From Sinimarinibacterium sp. NLF-5-8 (GTDB lineage Bacteria; Pseudomonadota; Gammaproteobacteria; Nevskiales; Nevskiaceae), in contig NZ_CP048030.1 of NCBI RefSeq assembly GCF_010092425.1, forward strand, positions 1,623,501 to 1,687,500: a DNA stretch of 64,000 nt, read 5' to 3'. The notes beneath the pieces are model-generated. The model did not search any database and had not been told where the DNA came from. It saw nothing but the letters and a program-made list of their open reading frames with translations. Made by a program: the position numbers and the translations under genes. Shown here one piece after another: positions 26,241-36,603 of this stretch. The first letter of the stretch is position 1; every line of letters begins with the position of its first letter.

Positions 26241-26358
26241 TGTTGTCATCCTCTCTCTGAATATTGAGACGCACACGGAAAAACAACTTCCGATCAACGG
26301 TGATGCACCGTCTAGTTACAATCTTGCCAATCAAGATCAAAAAAACATCAACCTGTTG

Positions 26359-27345
26359 CTATGGCGTAATCCGCACGACCCGCCCGGCATTGCCCACAGC
26401 CACAGGCACACCGGCGCGTGACACCACCGCGCCGCTATACCAGCCCGTTGCAATATCAACCCCTTTAACGTGTTCCCATGAATCCGCACCATCACGACTG
26501 ATCAACATATCGCGCATGCCGGTGCTCAGAACCACACCATTTGTGGCCACTGCAACGCCTAAAAGATTGGCATGTGTGGCGCGAGGCAATGCCGTCCAGT
26601 GCTCACCAAAATCCAGGCTGCGCAGAACATATCCCTCCTGTCCAACCGCAACACCCCGCCCATCATCGGCAATGCTCAATGCCGCCAATGTGGGAGACAC
26701 CCCTTCAGCATCACTGATGCCCGCATGTACAGCTCGCCAGGTAGAGCCCCCATCGACGGAGCGCAGAACCAACCCCACTTCACCGGCAACCCATGCACGG
26801 TTCTGCTCATCCAATTGAACGGCATAGAGGCTCGGCTCAAAAAAATCACCCAACCTTCCTGCAGGATCACTGAAGATTCCCGACCACGTTGGAGCCGAAG
26901 GCGCCCACGTCTCGCCAAAGTCAATCGATCTGAGCAGGGTCCCAAAAGCGCCAACCGCGATCGCCACGCCATGACGGTTCAAGGCAACAGAGAACAACCT
27001 CTCCTCAGAACCACTGCTAACCTGCTTCCAGCCCGACCCTTCCTGTTTGATCAGAATCGTTCCCATTTGCCCCACGGCAATGACATGCTGATCTTGAGCC
27101 GCCACCCCAAGCAGAGCCACACTCACTGGCGCAACTTCTGGATGCCAAGTTTGACCTGCATCTTCACTGCGCAAAACTTCGCCACCTGCACCCACTGCAT
27201 AGCCATGCGCGCCATTCATGCTGATAGAAAACAAGGCTTGGTGCGCAATACCATCCTTCAGCAATTCAGGCACTGCTGCAGCCACGGCCCAGCAACTGAA
27301 AGTCACGCCCAGCAACAGCGCGCCGATATTTCTCAACCTGTTCAT
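26359..27345 (-). CDS. secreted YCF48/BNR-repeat beta-propeller protein
   Basis: The 328-residue protein has a Sec signal (NIGALLLGVTFSCWAVAAA). It then has roughly seven repeats of the form AVGxxGxxLRSxDGGxTW, for example YAVGAGGEVLRSEDAGQTW, WVAGEVGLVLRSVDGGSTW and VAVGQEGYVLRSLDFGEHW. This is the YCF48/photosystem II assembly-factor-like propeller. In heterotrophs such proteins occur in operons with DUF1302/DUF1329/RND genes; their role is unknown, and a periplasmic scaffold between pump and barrel is a guess. The start at 27345 restores the signal peptide; a longer reading would not. Confidence 0.85.
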   Translation of the reverse strand: MNRLRNIGALLLGVTFSCWAVAAAVPELLKDGIAHQALFSISMNGAHGYAVGAGGEVLRSEDAGQTWHPEVAPVSVALLGVAAQDQHVIAVGQMGTILIKQEGSGWKQVSSGSEERLFSVALNRHGVAIAVGAFGTLLRSIDFGETWAPSAPTWSGIFSDPAGRLGDFFEPSLYAVQLDEQNRAWVAGEVGLVLRSVDGGSTWRAVHAGISDAEGVSPTLAALSIADDGRGVAVGQEGYVLRSLDFGEHWTALPRATHANLLGVAVATNGVVLSTGMRDMLISRDGADSWEHVKGVDIATGWYSGAVVSRAGVPVAVGNAGRVVRITP

Positions 27346-27403
27346 GCATATATTCCCGATCAAGGAAAGGGATTCGATCAAATACCGAACCCCTTGCAGG
27401 GCA

Positions 27404-28798
27404 TTAAACTTGCCCCAGCCTTTGCAACGCTTGCTGCGTGAAAAACCGGCTATACATCTTTTCGTCTTCACCCTCTTTGAAAAGGCTCTGATAACCGCCC
27501 GCACATTCCTTCTGATGCGTAATACGACTCATCCGACGGCTTTGCGCATCAAACGAATGGATATACAGCCAAGACCATGCCGGGTGTTTTCCATCAGGGC
27601 CATGCACCACTTTGTCGCCCGCGACATATTGCCCAAAGCCTGTTTCAAAATTGGCCCATGGCTTATCTTGTCGATCATAACGAATCGATCCAGAATAAAT
27701 GCTGGATCGAACATCCACATAAGAAATACGACGCCCCACAGGCGCCCGAGGAAACCCAATCGGCTTCGACTCCAACATCACCACTTCAGGGGCCAGTTCG
27801 TACTCAACATCAAAAAACATATCGCCATTGGGGCCCCCATGCGTATTATGAACCCAGTTATCATTCTGCCCCCCGCCCCAGTTGGTATTGAAGGCGCCCA
27901 GCATAGGCTTGCGGTTTAAAATTTTAAATTCGCCCCAAGTCCGCATCGGATCACCTGCAGACCAGGTATCACTCAAAAACCACGTCACGCCCGGAATCAA
28001 TGGCTCAAAGCGCTGGTTGGTCGGAAACTGCCGAACTCTGCGAAACTGAGGTAAATATCCGTATAAATCCGGAAATTTGCGCTGATCGCGATACCAGATC
28101 GATAAAAAAGAGCTGCCGGCCACGTCTTGCGTTGCTGTAAACAAGACTGTTTGCAACCGCAGCAAGTCATTCATGCCCCTGAATACCGTGCCATCATTAC
28201 GTCCCTGAACCTGAAGCTCAGCCCAAGCCAGATCGTAGCTATAGCCCTTAGAGCCATCGGGATTAAAAACCGTATCATTGACTGCGTATTGGTTATAGTC
28301 GCCGCGTCCCCAGCTCATGGCCATATTGGCCTGAACTTCATCCCCTGTTTTGGGATCCAGAAAAGGAAGGCCACCCACCCACGGTTGACCATCATGCGTC
28401 ACAACGTTCCCATCCGCATCAAAGCGAGCACTCACCCCATTGCGTAAATTACGCAGTGAAGCCTGATACGATTCGTATGGAAACATTTTAGAAAAATCTG
28501 TTTCTGTCTTTTTAATCCTGATCTTGCGGTTCATCGTTTTGATTTGATCAAAAACGATCGGATCCAATAAGTCTTTGACAATATCCACATTATCCGCCGT
28601 CAAGTAATCTCCAGTCTTGATCTGGCCTTTGGTCATCATTTCGATAGAGAGCAACTCATCGGGATATGCCTTGCCCAAATCCTGCTCCGCTGCAAACAGC
28701 TGATGAAGCGGCATCAACACCCCGGCACCGGCACCCAGTGCCGCTTTTTTCATCAACGCCCGCCGCCCATAATTAAAGTCATATTTACGAATACGCAT
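27404..28798 (-). CDS. DUF1329 protein, Tat-like signal (second gene of the MMPL operon)
   Basis: The 464-residue protein starts at the ATG at 28798 after AGGAG. The signal has twin arginines (YGRRALMKKAALGAGAGVLMP). The mature part shares AYPDELLSIEMMTKGQIKTGD, FRRVRQFPTNQRFEPLIPG and ALQRLGQ with the downstream paralogue. DUF1329 proteins are likely soluble periplasmic lipid or hydrophobe carriers; this is family-level inference. The gene is 94 bp downstream of the MMPL gene and 58 bp before the propeller gene, consistent with one operon. Composition is lower-GC than the host. Confidence 0.87.
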   Translation of the reverse strand: MRIRKYDFNYGRRALMKKAALGAGAGVLMPLHQLFAAEQDLGKAYPDELLSIEMMTKGQIKTGDYLTADNVDIVKDLLDPIVFDQIKTMNRKIRIKKTETDFSKMFPYESYQASLRNLRNGVSARFDADGNVVTHDGQPWVGGLPFLDPKTGDEVQANMAMSWGRGDYNQYAVNDTVFNPDGSKGYSYDLAWAELQVQGRNDGTVFRGMNDLLRLQTVLFTATQDVAGSSFLSIWYRDQRKFPDLYGYLPQFRRVRQFPTNQRFEPLIPGVTWFLSDTWSAGDPMRTWGEFKILNRKPMLGAFNTNWGGGQNDNWVHNTHGGPNGDMFFDVEYELAPEVVMLESKPIGFPRAPVGRRISYVDVRSSIYSGSIRYDRQDKPWANFETGFGQYVAGDKVVHGPDGKHPAWSWLYIHSFDAQSRRMSRITHQKECAGGYQSLFKEGEDEKMYSRFFTQQALQRLGQV

Positions 28799-28892
28799 GT
28801 CATACTCCTCACGATCAATAACACTGCCGACAACCAAATGAAGAACTGTCTCGAACAATCCAAGTCAAGCGCGATAAGTGCAGGCGACCACA

Positions 28893-31325
28893 TCAAGCCT
28901 CCGCCGGATGTGGGGCGGGATCCAAGAACAAAGAGAGATCAACCGACTCCCCCACCATCAAGTCTTCGCGTGCTGCAAACTTTGGTTTGATCAGCCACAC
29001 CAACAACGGCAGCACCACCAGAGCCAACACCATATTAATCAGCATAATGGCCACCAGGAGCAATCCCATATCTGCCATGAATTTCAAATCCGAAAGAAAA
29101 TACCACGGCATGATGCCAATCAGCATGATTGTGGCGGTGAACATGATGGCCTTCCCTGTCGTGGTCAAGGCCGCCGTAATCGCGCGTCCCCAATCATGGC
29201 CGTGCGCAGTAAATTCCTCACAGATCCGAGACAATAAATAAATCCCGTAATCGATCCCCACCCCCACACCAAGAACGGCCACCATCACCGAATTAATATC
29301 CAGCCCAATTCCTAATAAATGCATCATGGCGGTCTGAATAAAGTTGGATAAATTGACCGGAATCAAGACAATGATCGCCGCCACCGGAGACTGATAGGCA
29401 TAGGCGGTCACCAGGAAAATCGCAATATTCACCAATCCAAAAATCAACCAGTGGTAACGTTCCACCACAACGTTCATGGCTTGCTGAAGAGCAATGGTGC
29501 CCGAGGCCATCCGAATCCTGAAACCCGGATGATCAACGCCCACGGCATCGACCGCGCGCTGGGCGCTGGCCAATGCGGCATCCACCGTTTCTTGTTTATT
29601 GTCCTTATACCAAAGTGAAACGGTCGAATTCTGGAATTCAAAGTCAGTAATATGACTGAAATTGACTGGATTGGTGCCAAAGACCACGGCATTGCCGGCG
29701 GCCCGAATCGCGGCATCTGTAGGATCCAGGGGCAACCACCGCGGATCCCCTCCAGAAAAAAGACGATTACCTTCCATCATATAATCGGTGAATGAAAGCG
29801 TGGCCCTGGGCGGCATCGCCGCGTCGGCTTCAACCATCGATTGAATCCTCAAAGAGGCCTGCACCACCCCGGGCGTTCTGGCAATACGATGATTGATATC
29901 ACGCTCTTTGGCTTCCAGAATGATTTCAAGTGTATTGACCCCGGGAAAATGATCATTCACGGCGCGAATCGCTGTATTAAAATCAGAATCTTCCCAAAGC
30001 AGGTTGGAACCTTCCACCGGATTTCCAATCTTGATCTGGAAAGACAACCAGATTGCCGTAATTGAAGCCAGCGCAACAACCACGAGCGTGGTGCGCGCCT
30101 TGGGCCCATAAGTTCTGGATGCAATATGCGACAATACCCGCTTTTGTGCGCCATGGAAGCCGGCGTCGCCTTTATCTGCCACAATGCTGTCGATATTTTC
30201 AGGTGAAGGCAGATACGACAACAGGATTGAAATCAAGAAAACCCCTGTTGGAATAATACAGAAGGCCCAAAACCCGCAGAATAAAGCAAACCGCTCCATC
30301 GCTGGAATCGGCGCGACCGCAATAAAGACAATCCCCAACGCGTCGGTCACAACACCTAAAATAGACGGTGCCATCATCACCGCCATGGTCACTTCAGCCG
30401 ACTTACGCTTGTCTTTTAAATGTGCATAGATCTCATAAAACCGTTCTGAGAACTGCACACAATGGGAGAAGGAACGCGCCACCAACAGCAAAGGAACAAT
30501 CATCAACAGAGGTTCAATCTCTGACTGAATCCACCCCACCAGGCCAAACCCCCATATGGCCGCTGTGGCAGAACAGACGATAGGCGTCAACACCCCTGCA
30601 ACATTGCGCATATACAAGATCAGCGCAATAATCAACGCCAAAATCGTGATGGCAAAGATGCCATAGGTTTGTTTCTGTAATTCGTAGACCCAGCCCGTTA
30701 AAATAGGCTGTCCGACAACAAAAACCTCATGCTGGGCATCCCGATATTGCTCTGCCAGGGCCTGGACCTGCTCAAATACAACGCCATAATCAAGCAGGTT
30801 TTCCAGAAATGCAGCGGTCACCAGCGTCGCGGTTTCATCACCGGAAACATAAAATGTGCGCACGTTGGGGCTTTGTTCGACACGACGCCGGAAATCATCG
30901 ATCTGCGCCGTTGTAGCCGGAACCTTATCATCCATCAACGGGCGCAGATCAACCCCATTGGGCGTTGCTTCTGCGTACCGCGCTTTTTCTGTTGCAATCG
31001 AGATCAACGAATCGTGATTGATGCCCGGAACCAGATCAATATCGCGTGTAAATTGCCAGACTTTAGCCAGTGTTTCTGCATTATAAATATCGCCGTCAAT
31101 CCGCTTGATCATCACCGTCACAGTCAAGGGATTACCAAAATTCGGATGCGCCTTGAAAACCTGAACATAGGGATCATCCTTGGGCAGTAAATCCGAAAAT
31201 ATGGTTTTGATGGTGACGCCGGGAATACCGGCCGCAAACCCCAAGGTCACCAATACAAATAGCACGGCCATCCATGCACGATGGCGCATGACCCATGCCG
31301 CAACCCGGAAACGTGTGGAATTCAT
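28893..31325 (-). CDS. MMPL/RND-superfamily transporter (first gene of the operon)
   Basis: The 810-residue inner-membrane protein has the RND/MMPL duplication. There is one helix near residues 18-38, a periplasmic domain, about five helices (YGIFAITILALIIALILYM onward), then the same pattern again. The second half contains VAVLGVGVGIDYGIYLLSRI, the conserved helix with the acidic GxDYG motif that relays protons. ATM-type pumps of this class include MmpL and HpnN, which move lipids such as mycolates and hopanoids. The cargo here is unknown. RBS CGGAG supports the start. It heads an operon with DUF1329, YCF48-like, DUF1302 and DUF1329 genes. Confidence 0.9.
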   Translation of the reverse strand: MNSTRFRVAAWVMRHRAWMAVLFVLVTLGFAAGIPGVTIKTIFSDLLPKDDPYVQVFKAHPNFGNPLTVTVMIKRIDGDIYNAETLAKVWQFTRDIDLVPGINHDSLISIATEKARYAEATPNGVDLRPLMDDKVPATTAQIDDFRRRVEQSPNVRTFYVSGDETATLVTAAFLENLLDYGVVFEQVQALAEQYRDAQHEVFVVGQPILTGWVYELQKQTYGIFAITILALIIALILYMRNVAGVLTPIVCSATAAIWGFGLVGWIQSEIEPLLMIVPLLLVARSFSHCVQFSERFYEIYAHLKDKRKSAEVTMAVMMAPSILGVVTDALGIVFIAVAPIPAMERFALFCGFWAFCIIPTGVFLISILLSYLPSPENIDSIVADKGDAGFHGAQKRVLSHIASRTYGPKARTTLVVVALASITAIWLSFQIKIGNPVEGSNLLWEDSDFNTAIRAVNDHFPGVNTLEIILEAKERDINHRIARTPGVVQASLRIQSMVEADAAMPPRATLSFTDYMMEGNRLFSGGDPRWLPLDPTDAAIRAAGNAVVFGTNPVNFSHITDFEFQNSTVSLWYKDNKQETVDAALASAQRAVDAVGVDHPGFRIRMASGTIALQQAMNVVVERYHWLIFGLVNIAIFLVTAYAYQSPVAAIIVLIPVNLSNFIQTAMMHLLGIGLDINSVMVAVLGVGVGIDYGIYLLSRICEEFTAHGHDWGRAITAALTTTGKAIMFTATIMLIGIMPWYFLSDLKFMADMGLLLVAIMLINMVLALVVLPLLVWLIKPKFAAREDLMVGESVDLSLFLDPAPHPAEA

Positions 31326-31853
31326 GTGCAAAAACTCCGCGGCATCCCACCCGTTTCAGACGATTGCCCGCCTGATATGCCACAGCCCGCCACTGCGGGA
31401 TCAAAATGGCAAGAGCCACGGTTACCGTGTCGCATGCGTCACCTCTCGTCTCCAGCGAATCCCGAGGATTCAACTCATCGTTATGTTCAGATCACTCTGC
31501 ATCGGTGCCAGAACTGTTGTCGGCATCGGTAGAGCTACTTTCCATCGCCAAGCGCTGCCGTACACCGCCCGTTTGGGTAGTTTTTGCCTGATACGGAAAA
31601 AGGGACGCCCCCAGTCAAACGCTCCCAACGCCTGTGGCCGGGAACCATGTCTGATGTTTTCTTGATCTTTACGCGCTTTGCAGAGACGCTGAGGTTAACG
31701 CTGACAACCCAGCAGAGGGGCTCTGACGTTTGTGGCTCGCAGGAATGCGGCCGTGCTACCGCAGGGGGGATTTTCGTGCTGGCATGCGGGCTGCAAGGCT
31801 TTACCCCTGCAACGAGACGCGATGAAAAAGGGAGAGTTGATCAGAGCAGACTG
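31326..31853. other. 528-bp region upstream of the MMPL operon, no gene seen
   Basis: No convincing coding frame is present. It presumably holds the promoter and a long leader of the leftward operon. The best candidate on the minus strand is TTGACT (complement of 31613-31618) with CGTATC 17 bp later (31590-31595), which is a poor -10. Nothing resembling an operator or riboswitch was identified. Part of it could be the processing and trailer region of the upstream tRNAs. Confidence 0.4.
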
Positions 31854-31946
31854 TGGCGGAGAGAGAGGGATTCGAACCCTCGATAGGGCTATAAACCCTA
31901 TACTCCCTTAGCAGGGGAGCGCCTTCGTCCACTCGGCCATCTCTCC
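31854..31946 (-). tRNA. tRNA-Ser (GCT)
   Basis: The minus strand folds as a class II tRNA. The acceptor stem GGAGAGA pairs with TCTCTCC, the anticodon loop CTGCTAA gives GCU, a long variable arm follows, and TTCGAAT is the T-loop. CCA is encoded (31854-31856). Confidence 0.97.
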
Positions 31947-32033
31947 GGGGTTGCAAGGCGACTGCTTTCGCCTGTTGAAGCGTGCTCACGGTGGTTGCCT
32001 ATGATCCAAGATCACCGGCTCACATGGCTTGAA

Positions 32034-32110
32034 TGGCGCGCCCTGAAGGATTCGAACCTCCGACCCCCAAGTTCGTAGCCTGGTGCTCTATCCAGCTGAG
32101 CTAAGGGCGC
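32034..32110 (-). tRNA. tRNA-Arg (ACG)
   Basis: On the minus strand the acceptor GCGCCCT pairs with AGGGCGC, the anticodon loop CTACGAA gives ACG (wobble A becomes inosine), and TTCGAAT is the T-loop. CCA is encoded. It lies between csrA and tRNA-Ser, a common gammaproteobacterial order. Confidence 0.97.
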
Positions 32111-32187
32111 GTTGTGCTTGAAGCTGCTACGTGAGGGGCGGCATTCTAGCCATCCTTGCCCCCCAGGTAAAGCAAAATCTGTGTTTT

Positions 32188-32436
32188 TTATGTTTTATTT
32201 TCGCGCTCGCCCGCACGGTCGCGCTGTGACGTTGATTTTATTGATGAATCGGCTTTGTTCGCAGAGAACCCTTTCTGTGACTTTGCCCCCGCTTGCGCGT
32301 CAATCCGATGGATTGCGATTTGGCGCGGCGCCTCGATGCCCAGGCGAACCTGATTGCCGCCGACTTCGAGAATCGTCACGGTGATGTCATCGGCCACACG
32401 GATGGCTTGGCCAACCTTGCGGGTGAGGATCAGCAT
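32188..32436 (-). CDS. csrA: carbon storage regulator CsrA with unusual C-terminal tail
   Basis: The 82-residue protein starts [12 protein letters not shown] and contains [11 protein letters not shown] and IAIHR with Arg44, so the RNA-binding residues (Arg6 region and Arg44) are retained. CsrA binds GGA motifs in 5' leaders and controls carbon metabolism, motility and biofilm genes. It differs from the usual 60-65-residue form after Arg44. The EEIYxxI helix is missing, replaced by a polar Lys/Ser/Arg-rich tail of about 38 residues. Other frames over this stretch do not restore the helix, so a simple frameshift is unlikely. Position after lysC and before tRNA-Ser/Arg is canonical. Confidence 0.9.
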   Translation of the reverse strand: MLILTRKVGQAIRVADDITVTILEVGGNQVRLGIEAPRQIAIHRIDAQAGAKSQKGFSANKADSSIKSTSQRDRAGERENKT

Positions 32437-32491
32437 GGTGCAGGCAAAGCTGCCGCGCGCACCGGCGCGCGGCAAATACGGCGTGGTGCGC

Positions 32492-33724
32492 TCATGCGGC
32501 TGCCGGTGGATTTTCCAGCCCAAAGGCCTTGTGCAACGTGCGCACGGCCAGCTCCAGGTACATCTCATCGACCACAACCGAGATCTTGATCTCCGAGGTG
32601 GACACCATGCGGATGTTGATGCCTGCTGCGGCCAGTGCCTTGAACATTTGCGAGGCCACACCGGCGTGATTGCGCATGCCGACGCCGACCAGTGAAACCT
32701 TGGCCATGTCGGCGGCGCCGCTGACCGCGCGCGCGTTCAGTTCGCTGGCCACGCCACGGGTGATTTCGAGCGCGCGCTCGTAGTCGCCGCGATTGACGGT
32801 GAAGGTGAAGTCGGTTGCACCGTCGGCACCGATGTTTTGCACGATCATGTCCACTTCGATGTTGGCGTCGCCCACCGGCCCTAAAATGGCGGCGGCGATG
32901 CCCGGACGATCGGGCACATCGGTCACGGTGATCTGGGCTTCGTCACGGCTGAAGGCAATGCCGGAGATCAAGGGGTCTTCTAGGTTCATGTGTTCCTCTA
33001 GCGTAATCAGGGTGCCGTCGCCATCCTTGAACGAGGACAGCACGCGCAGCGGGACTTTGTATTTGCCGGCAAATTCGACCGAACGGATTTGCAAGACCTT
33101 GGAGCCAAGACTGGCCAGCTCCAGCATTTCTTCAAAGGTGATTTTTTCCAGACGCCGAGCCTTGGGCTCAACGCGCGGATCGGTGGTGTAAACGCCATCC
33201 ACGTCGGTATAAATCTGGCATTCGTCGGCCTTGAGTGCCGAAGCCAGCGCCACCGCCGTGGTATCCGACCCCCCGCGCCCCAGCGTTGCGGTGCTGCCAT
33301 CGGGCGCGATGCCCTGAAAACCGGCGACCACCGGCACGATGCCCGCGCGGCAATCGGCCAGCAGTTTTTCGGTGTCGATGGACTGGATCCGCGCCTTGCC
33401 AAACGCATCATCGGTTTTGATGGCGATTTGCGGGCCGGTATACGAGCGCGCGCGCAAACCGGCTTTTTCCAGCGCCAGCGCCAGCAGGCCAATGCTCACC
33501 TGCTCGCCGGTGGCGAGGATTTGATCAAACTCACGTTTGCTGCCCTTGGCGTTGATGCCTTTGGCCAGATCCAGCAGGCGGTTGGTTTCACCCGACATGG
33601 CCGAAACCGCCACCACCACCTGATGCCCTTGGCGAATGTAGCTGGCAACGCGATTGCAAACGTTTTCGATGCGCTCCAGCGAGCCCATCGAGGTGCCACC
33701 GTATTTTTGAACGATCAGTGCCAT
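32492..33724 (-). CDS. lysC: aspartate kinase
   Basis: The 410-residue enzyme phosphorylates aspartate, the first step to lysine, threonine and methionine. [18 protein letters not shown] starts the kinase domain, and [15 protein letters not shown] is the nucleotide-binding loop. Two ACT regulatory domains follow ([15 protein letters not shown] and [16 protein letters not shown]), which is typical of lysine/threonine-feedback enzymes. The start at 33724 gives the standard N terminus; a longer reading from 33796 does not. It follows alaS by 50 bp. Confidence 0.95.
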   Translation of the reverse strand: MALIVQKYGGTSMGSLERIENVCNRVASYIRQGHQVVVAVSAMSGETNRLLDLAKGINAKGSKREFDQILATGEQVSIGLLALALEKAGLRARSYTGPQIAIKTDDAFGKARIQSIDTEKLLADCRAGIVPVVAGFQGIAPDGSTATLGRGGSDTTAVALASALKADECQIYTDVDGVYTTDPRVEPKARRLEKITFEEMLELASLGSKVLQIRSVEFAGKYKVPLRVLSSFKDGDGTLITLEEHMNLEDPLISGIAFSRDEAQITVTDVPDRPGIAAAILGPVGDANIEVDMIVQNIGADGATDFTFTVNRGDYERALEITRGVASELNARAVSGAADMAKVSLVGVGMRNHAGVASQMFKALAAAGINIRMVSTSEIKISVVVDEMYLELAVRTLHKAFGLENPPAAA

Positions 33725-33774
33725 AAGTATGCGTGTCCATAGCGCCCGCGCGCGGGCTGTTGAAATGCCGCTTT

Positions 33775-36399
33775 TTAAAGTTTGCCTGCCAGCCACTCGG
33801 CAACGCTGGCAATGGCTGCGGGCAGCGCCTGCGGCTGGGTGCCCCCGGCCTGCGCCATATCGGGGCGACCGCCGCCTTTGCCGCCCACTTGACTGGCAAC
33901 AAAATTGACCAGCTCCCCGGCCTTGACCTTGCCGGTCAAATCGGCGGTAACACCGGCAATCAAGCTCACTTTGTCACCGCTGGCTGTGCCTATGACGATG
34001 ACCGCCGAGCCGAGTTTTTGCTTGAGCTGATCCAGCAGCCCGCGCAGCGCGCCGCCTTCAATGCCTTCGACCTGCGCGGCCAGCAGCTTGACGCCTTTGA
34101 CCTCAACCGCCTGCGCCGTCAGATCGCCGCCCGCACTGGCCGCGAGTTTGTCTTTGAGCGCGCCCAGGTCTTTTTCCAGCGCGCGCGCGTGTTCTTGCAG
34201 GTGTTCGATTTTGTTTGCTAGCTCATCCGGCGCGGCTTTGAGTAGACCCGCCGCGCGGCGCAGTACGTCTTCACGCTCACGCAGATACGCCAGCGCGTTT
34301 TCGCCGGTCACGGCTTCTACGCGACGCACGCCAGCGGCAACGCCGCTTTCGGCAACGATTTTGAACAGGCCGATATCGCCGGTGCGCGTCACATGGGTAC
34401 CGCCGCATAGTTCGGTGGAATAGCCGCCCATGGCCAGCACCCGCACCTGATCGCCGTATTTTTCGCCAAACAAGGCCATCGCTCCGGCTTTGATGGCGTC
34501 GTCATACGGCATGACCTCGGCGCTGACAGCGACGTTGGCCAAAATCGCGCGGTTGACGCGATCTTCCACCTCGGCAATTTGCAGCGGCGTCATCGCCTGC
34601 GGGTGCGAAAAGTCAAAGCGCGTGCGCGATTCGTTGACCAGCGAGCCTTTTTGCGCGACGTGCGCGCCCAGCACATCGCGCAGCGCGCGGTGCAGCAAGT
34701 GGGTGGCCGAGTGGTTGCGCATGGTCGCGCGGCGGATGGACTCCGTCACCGTGGCGGTGACGCTCTGCCCCACCGTGAGCGTGCCGGATTGCACCACACC
34801 GTGATGCCCAAACACCTGGCCTTTGATTTTTTGCGTATCCACCACCGCAAAGCCGCCGATGGTGCCTTTGTCACCAATCTGGCCGCCGCCTTCGGCATAA
34901 AACGGGGTGTTGTCGAGCACCACAATGCCGTGATCACCCGCGTTGAGCGCCTGCACCGCCTCACCATCGCGGTACAGCGCGAGGATGGTGGCGTTGTCGG
35001 CGCGCAGGCCGTCATAGCCCACAAAGCAGGTGTCAGCGCCCTCGTAAACAATCGTCACCGCCGTGGTGAACTTGCTGGCCGCGCGCGCGCGCTGGCGCTG
35101 GGCGGTCATTTCGCGCTCGTAGCCGACTTCATCCATCGTGAGCTGACGTTCGCGCGCGATGTCGGCGGTCAAGTCCAGCGGAAAACCGTAAGTGTCGTAG
35201 AGCTTGAACACCACCTCGCCAGGGATTTGCGTGCCCTGCATCTGCGCAATGGCGTCGTCGAGCAGCTTCATGCCCTTGTCCAGCGTCACCGCAAAGCTGT
35301 CTTCTTCGTGCGCAATCGCCTGCTCGATCTGCGCCTGCTGCGCGCGCAGTTGCGGATAGGCATCGCCCATGATTTGCGTCAGCGGTGCCACCAGCTTGAA
35401 GAAAAACGGTTCGTTCAAGCCCAGCTTGTAACCGTGGCGAATCGCGCGGCGCATGATCCGCCGCAGCACATAACCGCGCCCTTCGTTGGACGGCAGCACG
35501 CCATCGGCAATCAAAAACGCGGTGGCGCGGATGTGATCGGCAATGACTTTTTGCGAAGCATTGGCATACGGCTTTTGCCCAGCCAGTCGCGCCACTTCAC
35601 CCACCAATTGCTGAAAAATGTCGATTTGGTAGTTGTCGTTAGTGCCCTGCATCAGCGCAGTCACGCGCTCCAGCCCCATGCCGGTATCCACGCAAGGTTT
35701 GGCCAGCGGCGTCATCGTGCCGTCGGCCGCGCGATCAAACTGCATGAACACCACGTTCCAGATCTCGATCCAGCGATCGCCATCTTCATCGGGCGATCCC
35801 GGCGGGCCACCAAAAATGCCCTTGCTGCCATCGGGATCGTGGTCGTAAAAAATCTCGGTACACGGCCCGCAGGGGCCGGTGTCGCCCATCGCCCAAAAGT
35901 TATCGGACGCATACGGCGCACCCTTGTTGTCGCCAATGCGCACGATGCGATCGGCCGGCACGCCGATCATGTCGCGCCACAATTCGTAGGCTTCATCGTC
36001 GCTGTGATACACCGTCACCAGCAGGCGCTTGGGGTCGATGTTCAGGCCCACCTCGGTGGTGATGAACTCCCAGGCGTAAGCGATGGCGTCTTTTTTAAAG
36101 TAATCGCCAAAGCTGAAGTTGCCGAGCATTTCAAAAAACGTATGGTGGCGCGCGGTGTAGCCGACGTTTTCCAGGTCATTGTGCTTACCGCCCGCGCGCA
36201 CACATTTTTGCGACGACACCGCGCGCTGATACGGGCGCTGATCCTGGCCGGTGAACACGTCCTTGAACTGCACCATGCCGGCGTTGGTGAACAGCAACGT
36301 GGGATCGTTACCCGGCACCAAAGGGCTGGATGCAACCAACGTATGCCCTTTGCTCTGAAAGTATTCCAAAAAGCGGGCGCGTACTTCGTTACTGTTCAT
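33775..36399 (-). CDS. alaS: alanyl-tRNA synthetase
   Basis: The 874-residue enzyme charges tRNA-Ala. The class II catalytic domain starts with [34 protein letters not shown]. The editing domain has [16 protein letters not shown] (zinc HxxxH) and [13 protein letters not shown]. The DHHA1-like C-terminal domain ends with [12 protein letters not shown]. Length matches E. coli (876). It lies between recX and lysC in the conserved cluster. Confidence 0.97.
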   Translation of the reverse strand: MNSNEVRARFLEYFQSKGHTLVASSPLVPGNDPTLLFTNAGMVQFKDVFTGQDQRPYQRAVSSQKCVRAGGKHNDLENVGYTARHHTFFEMLGNFSFGDYFKKDAIAYAWEFITTEVGLNIDPKRLLVTVYHSDDEAYELWRDMIGVPADRIVRIGDNKGAPYASDNFWAMGDTGPCGPCTEIFYDHDPDGSKGIFGGPPGSPDEDGDRWIEIWNVVFMQFDRAADGTMTPLAKPCVDTGMGLERVTALMQGTNDNYQIDIFQQLVGEVARLAGQKPYANASQKVIADHIRATAFLIADGVLPSNEGRGYVLRRIMRRAIRHGYKLGLNEPFFFKLVAPLTQIMGDAYPQLRAQQAQIEQAIAHEEDSFAVTLDKGMKLLDDAIAQMQGTQIPGEVVFKLYDTYGFPLDLTADIARERQLTMDEVGYEREMTAQRQRARAASKFTTAVTIVYEGADTCFVGYDGLRADNATILALYRDGEAVQALNAGDHGIVVLDNTPFYAEGGGQIGDKGTIGGFAVVDTQKIKGQVFGHHGVVQSGTLTVGQSVTATVTESIRRATMRNHSATHLLHRALRDVLGAHVAQKGSLVNESRTRFDFSHPQAMTPLQIAEVEDRVNRAILANVAVSAEVMPYDDAIKAGAMALFGEKYGDQVRVLAMGGYSTELCGGTHVTRTGDIGLFKIVAESGVAAGVRRVEAVTGENALAYLREREDVLRRAAGLLKAAPDELANKIEHLQEHARALEKDLGALKDKLAASAGGDLTAQAVEVKGVKLLAAQVEGIEGGALRGLLDQLKQKLGSAVIVIGTASGDKVSLIAGVTADLTGKVKAGELVNFVASQVGGKGGGRPDMAQAGGTQPQALPAAIASVAEWLAGKL

Positions 36400-36603
36400 A
36401 CAAGGAGCAACAGCCAGTCACAAAAAGGGGCGCTATGGTAATCAACCCGCTGTTGCGCGGCTACCACTCGAAGGGATGAGATGCGCGCGCGGTGGTGCAG
36501 AAAATGGTTGTTGCGGCGGGGATTTACGCCGGCGCAGAGTCGCGGGGTGGGCTGCGCGGCGGCACCGCGATCGCAACAGGGGCATCCCGCCTACAGCAAA
36601 AGC

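Noticed and set aside
31326..31853. Small genes in the region upstream of the MMPL operon
   Set aside because: Short frames exist on both strands but none has an RBS, domain or consistent codon use.
31854..32110. tRNA-Ser/tRNA-Arg as an integration site for the MMPL operon
   Set aside because: The tRNA-Ser 3' end faces the operon, but I found no integrase and no copy of the tRNA 3' end at the far side (22-24 kb).
32188..32330. Frameshift explaining the odd CsrA tail
   Set aside because: Neither alternative frame over this stretch gives the usual EEIYxxI helix.
34579..36441. Long rightward open frame opposite alaS
   Set aside because: The alaS reading has all family motifs over the same bases, and the antisense product resembles no family.
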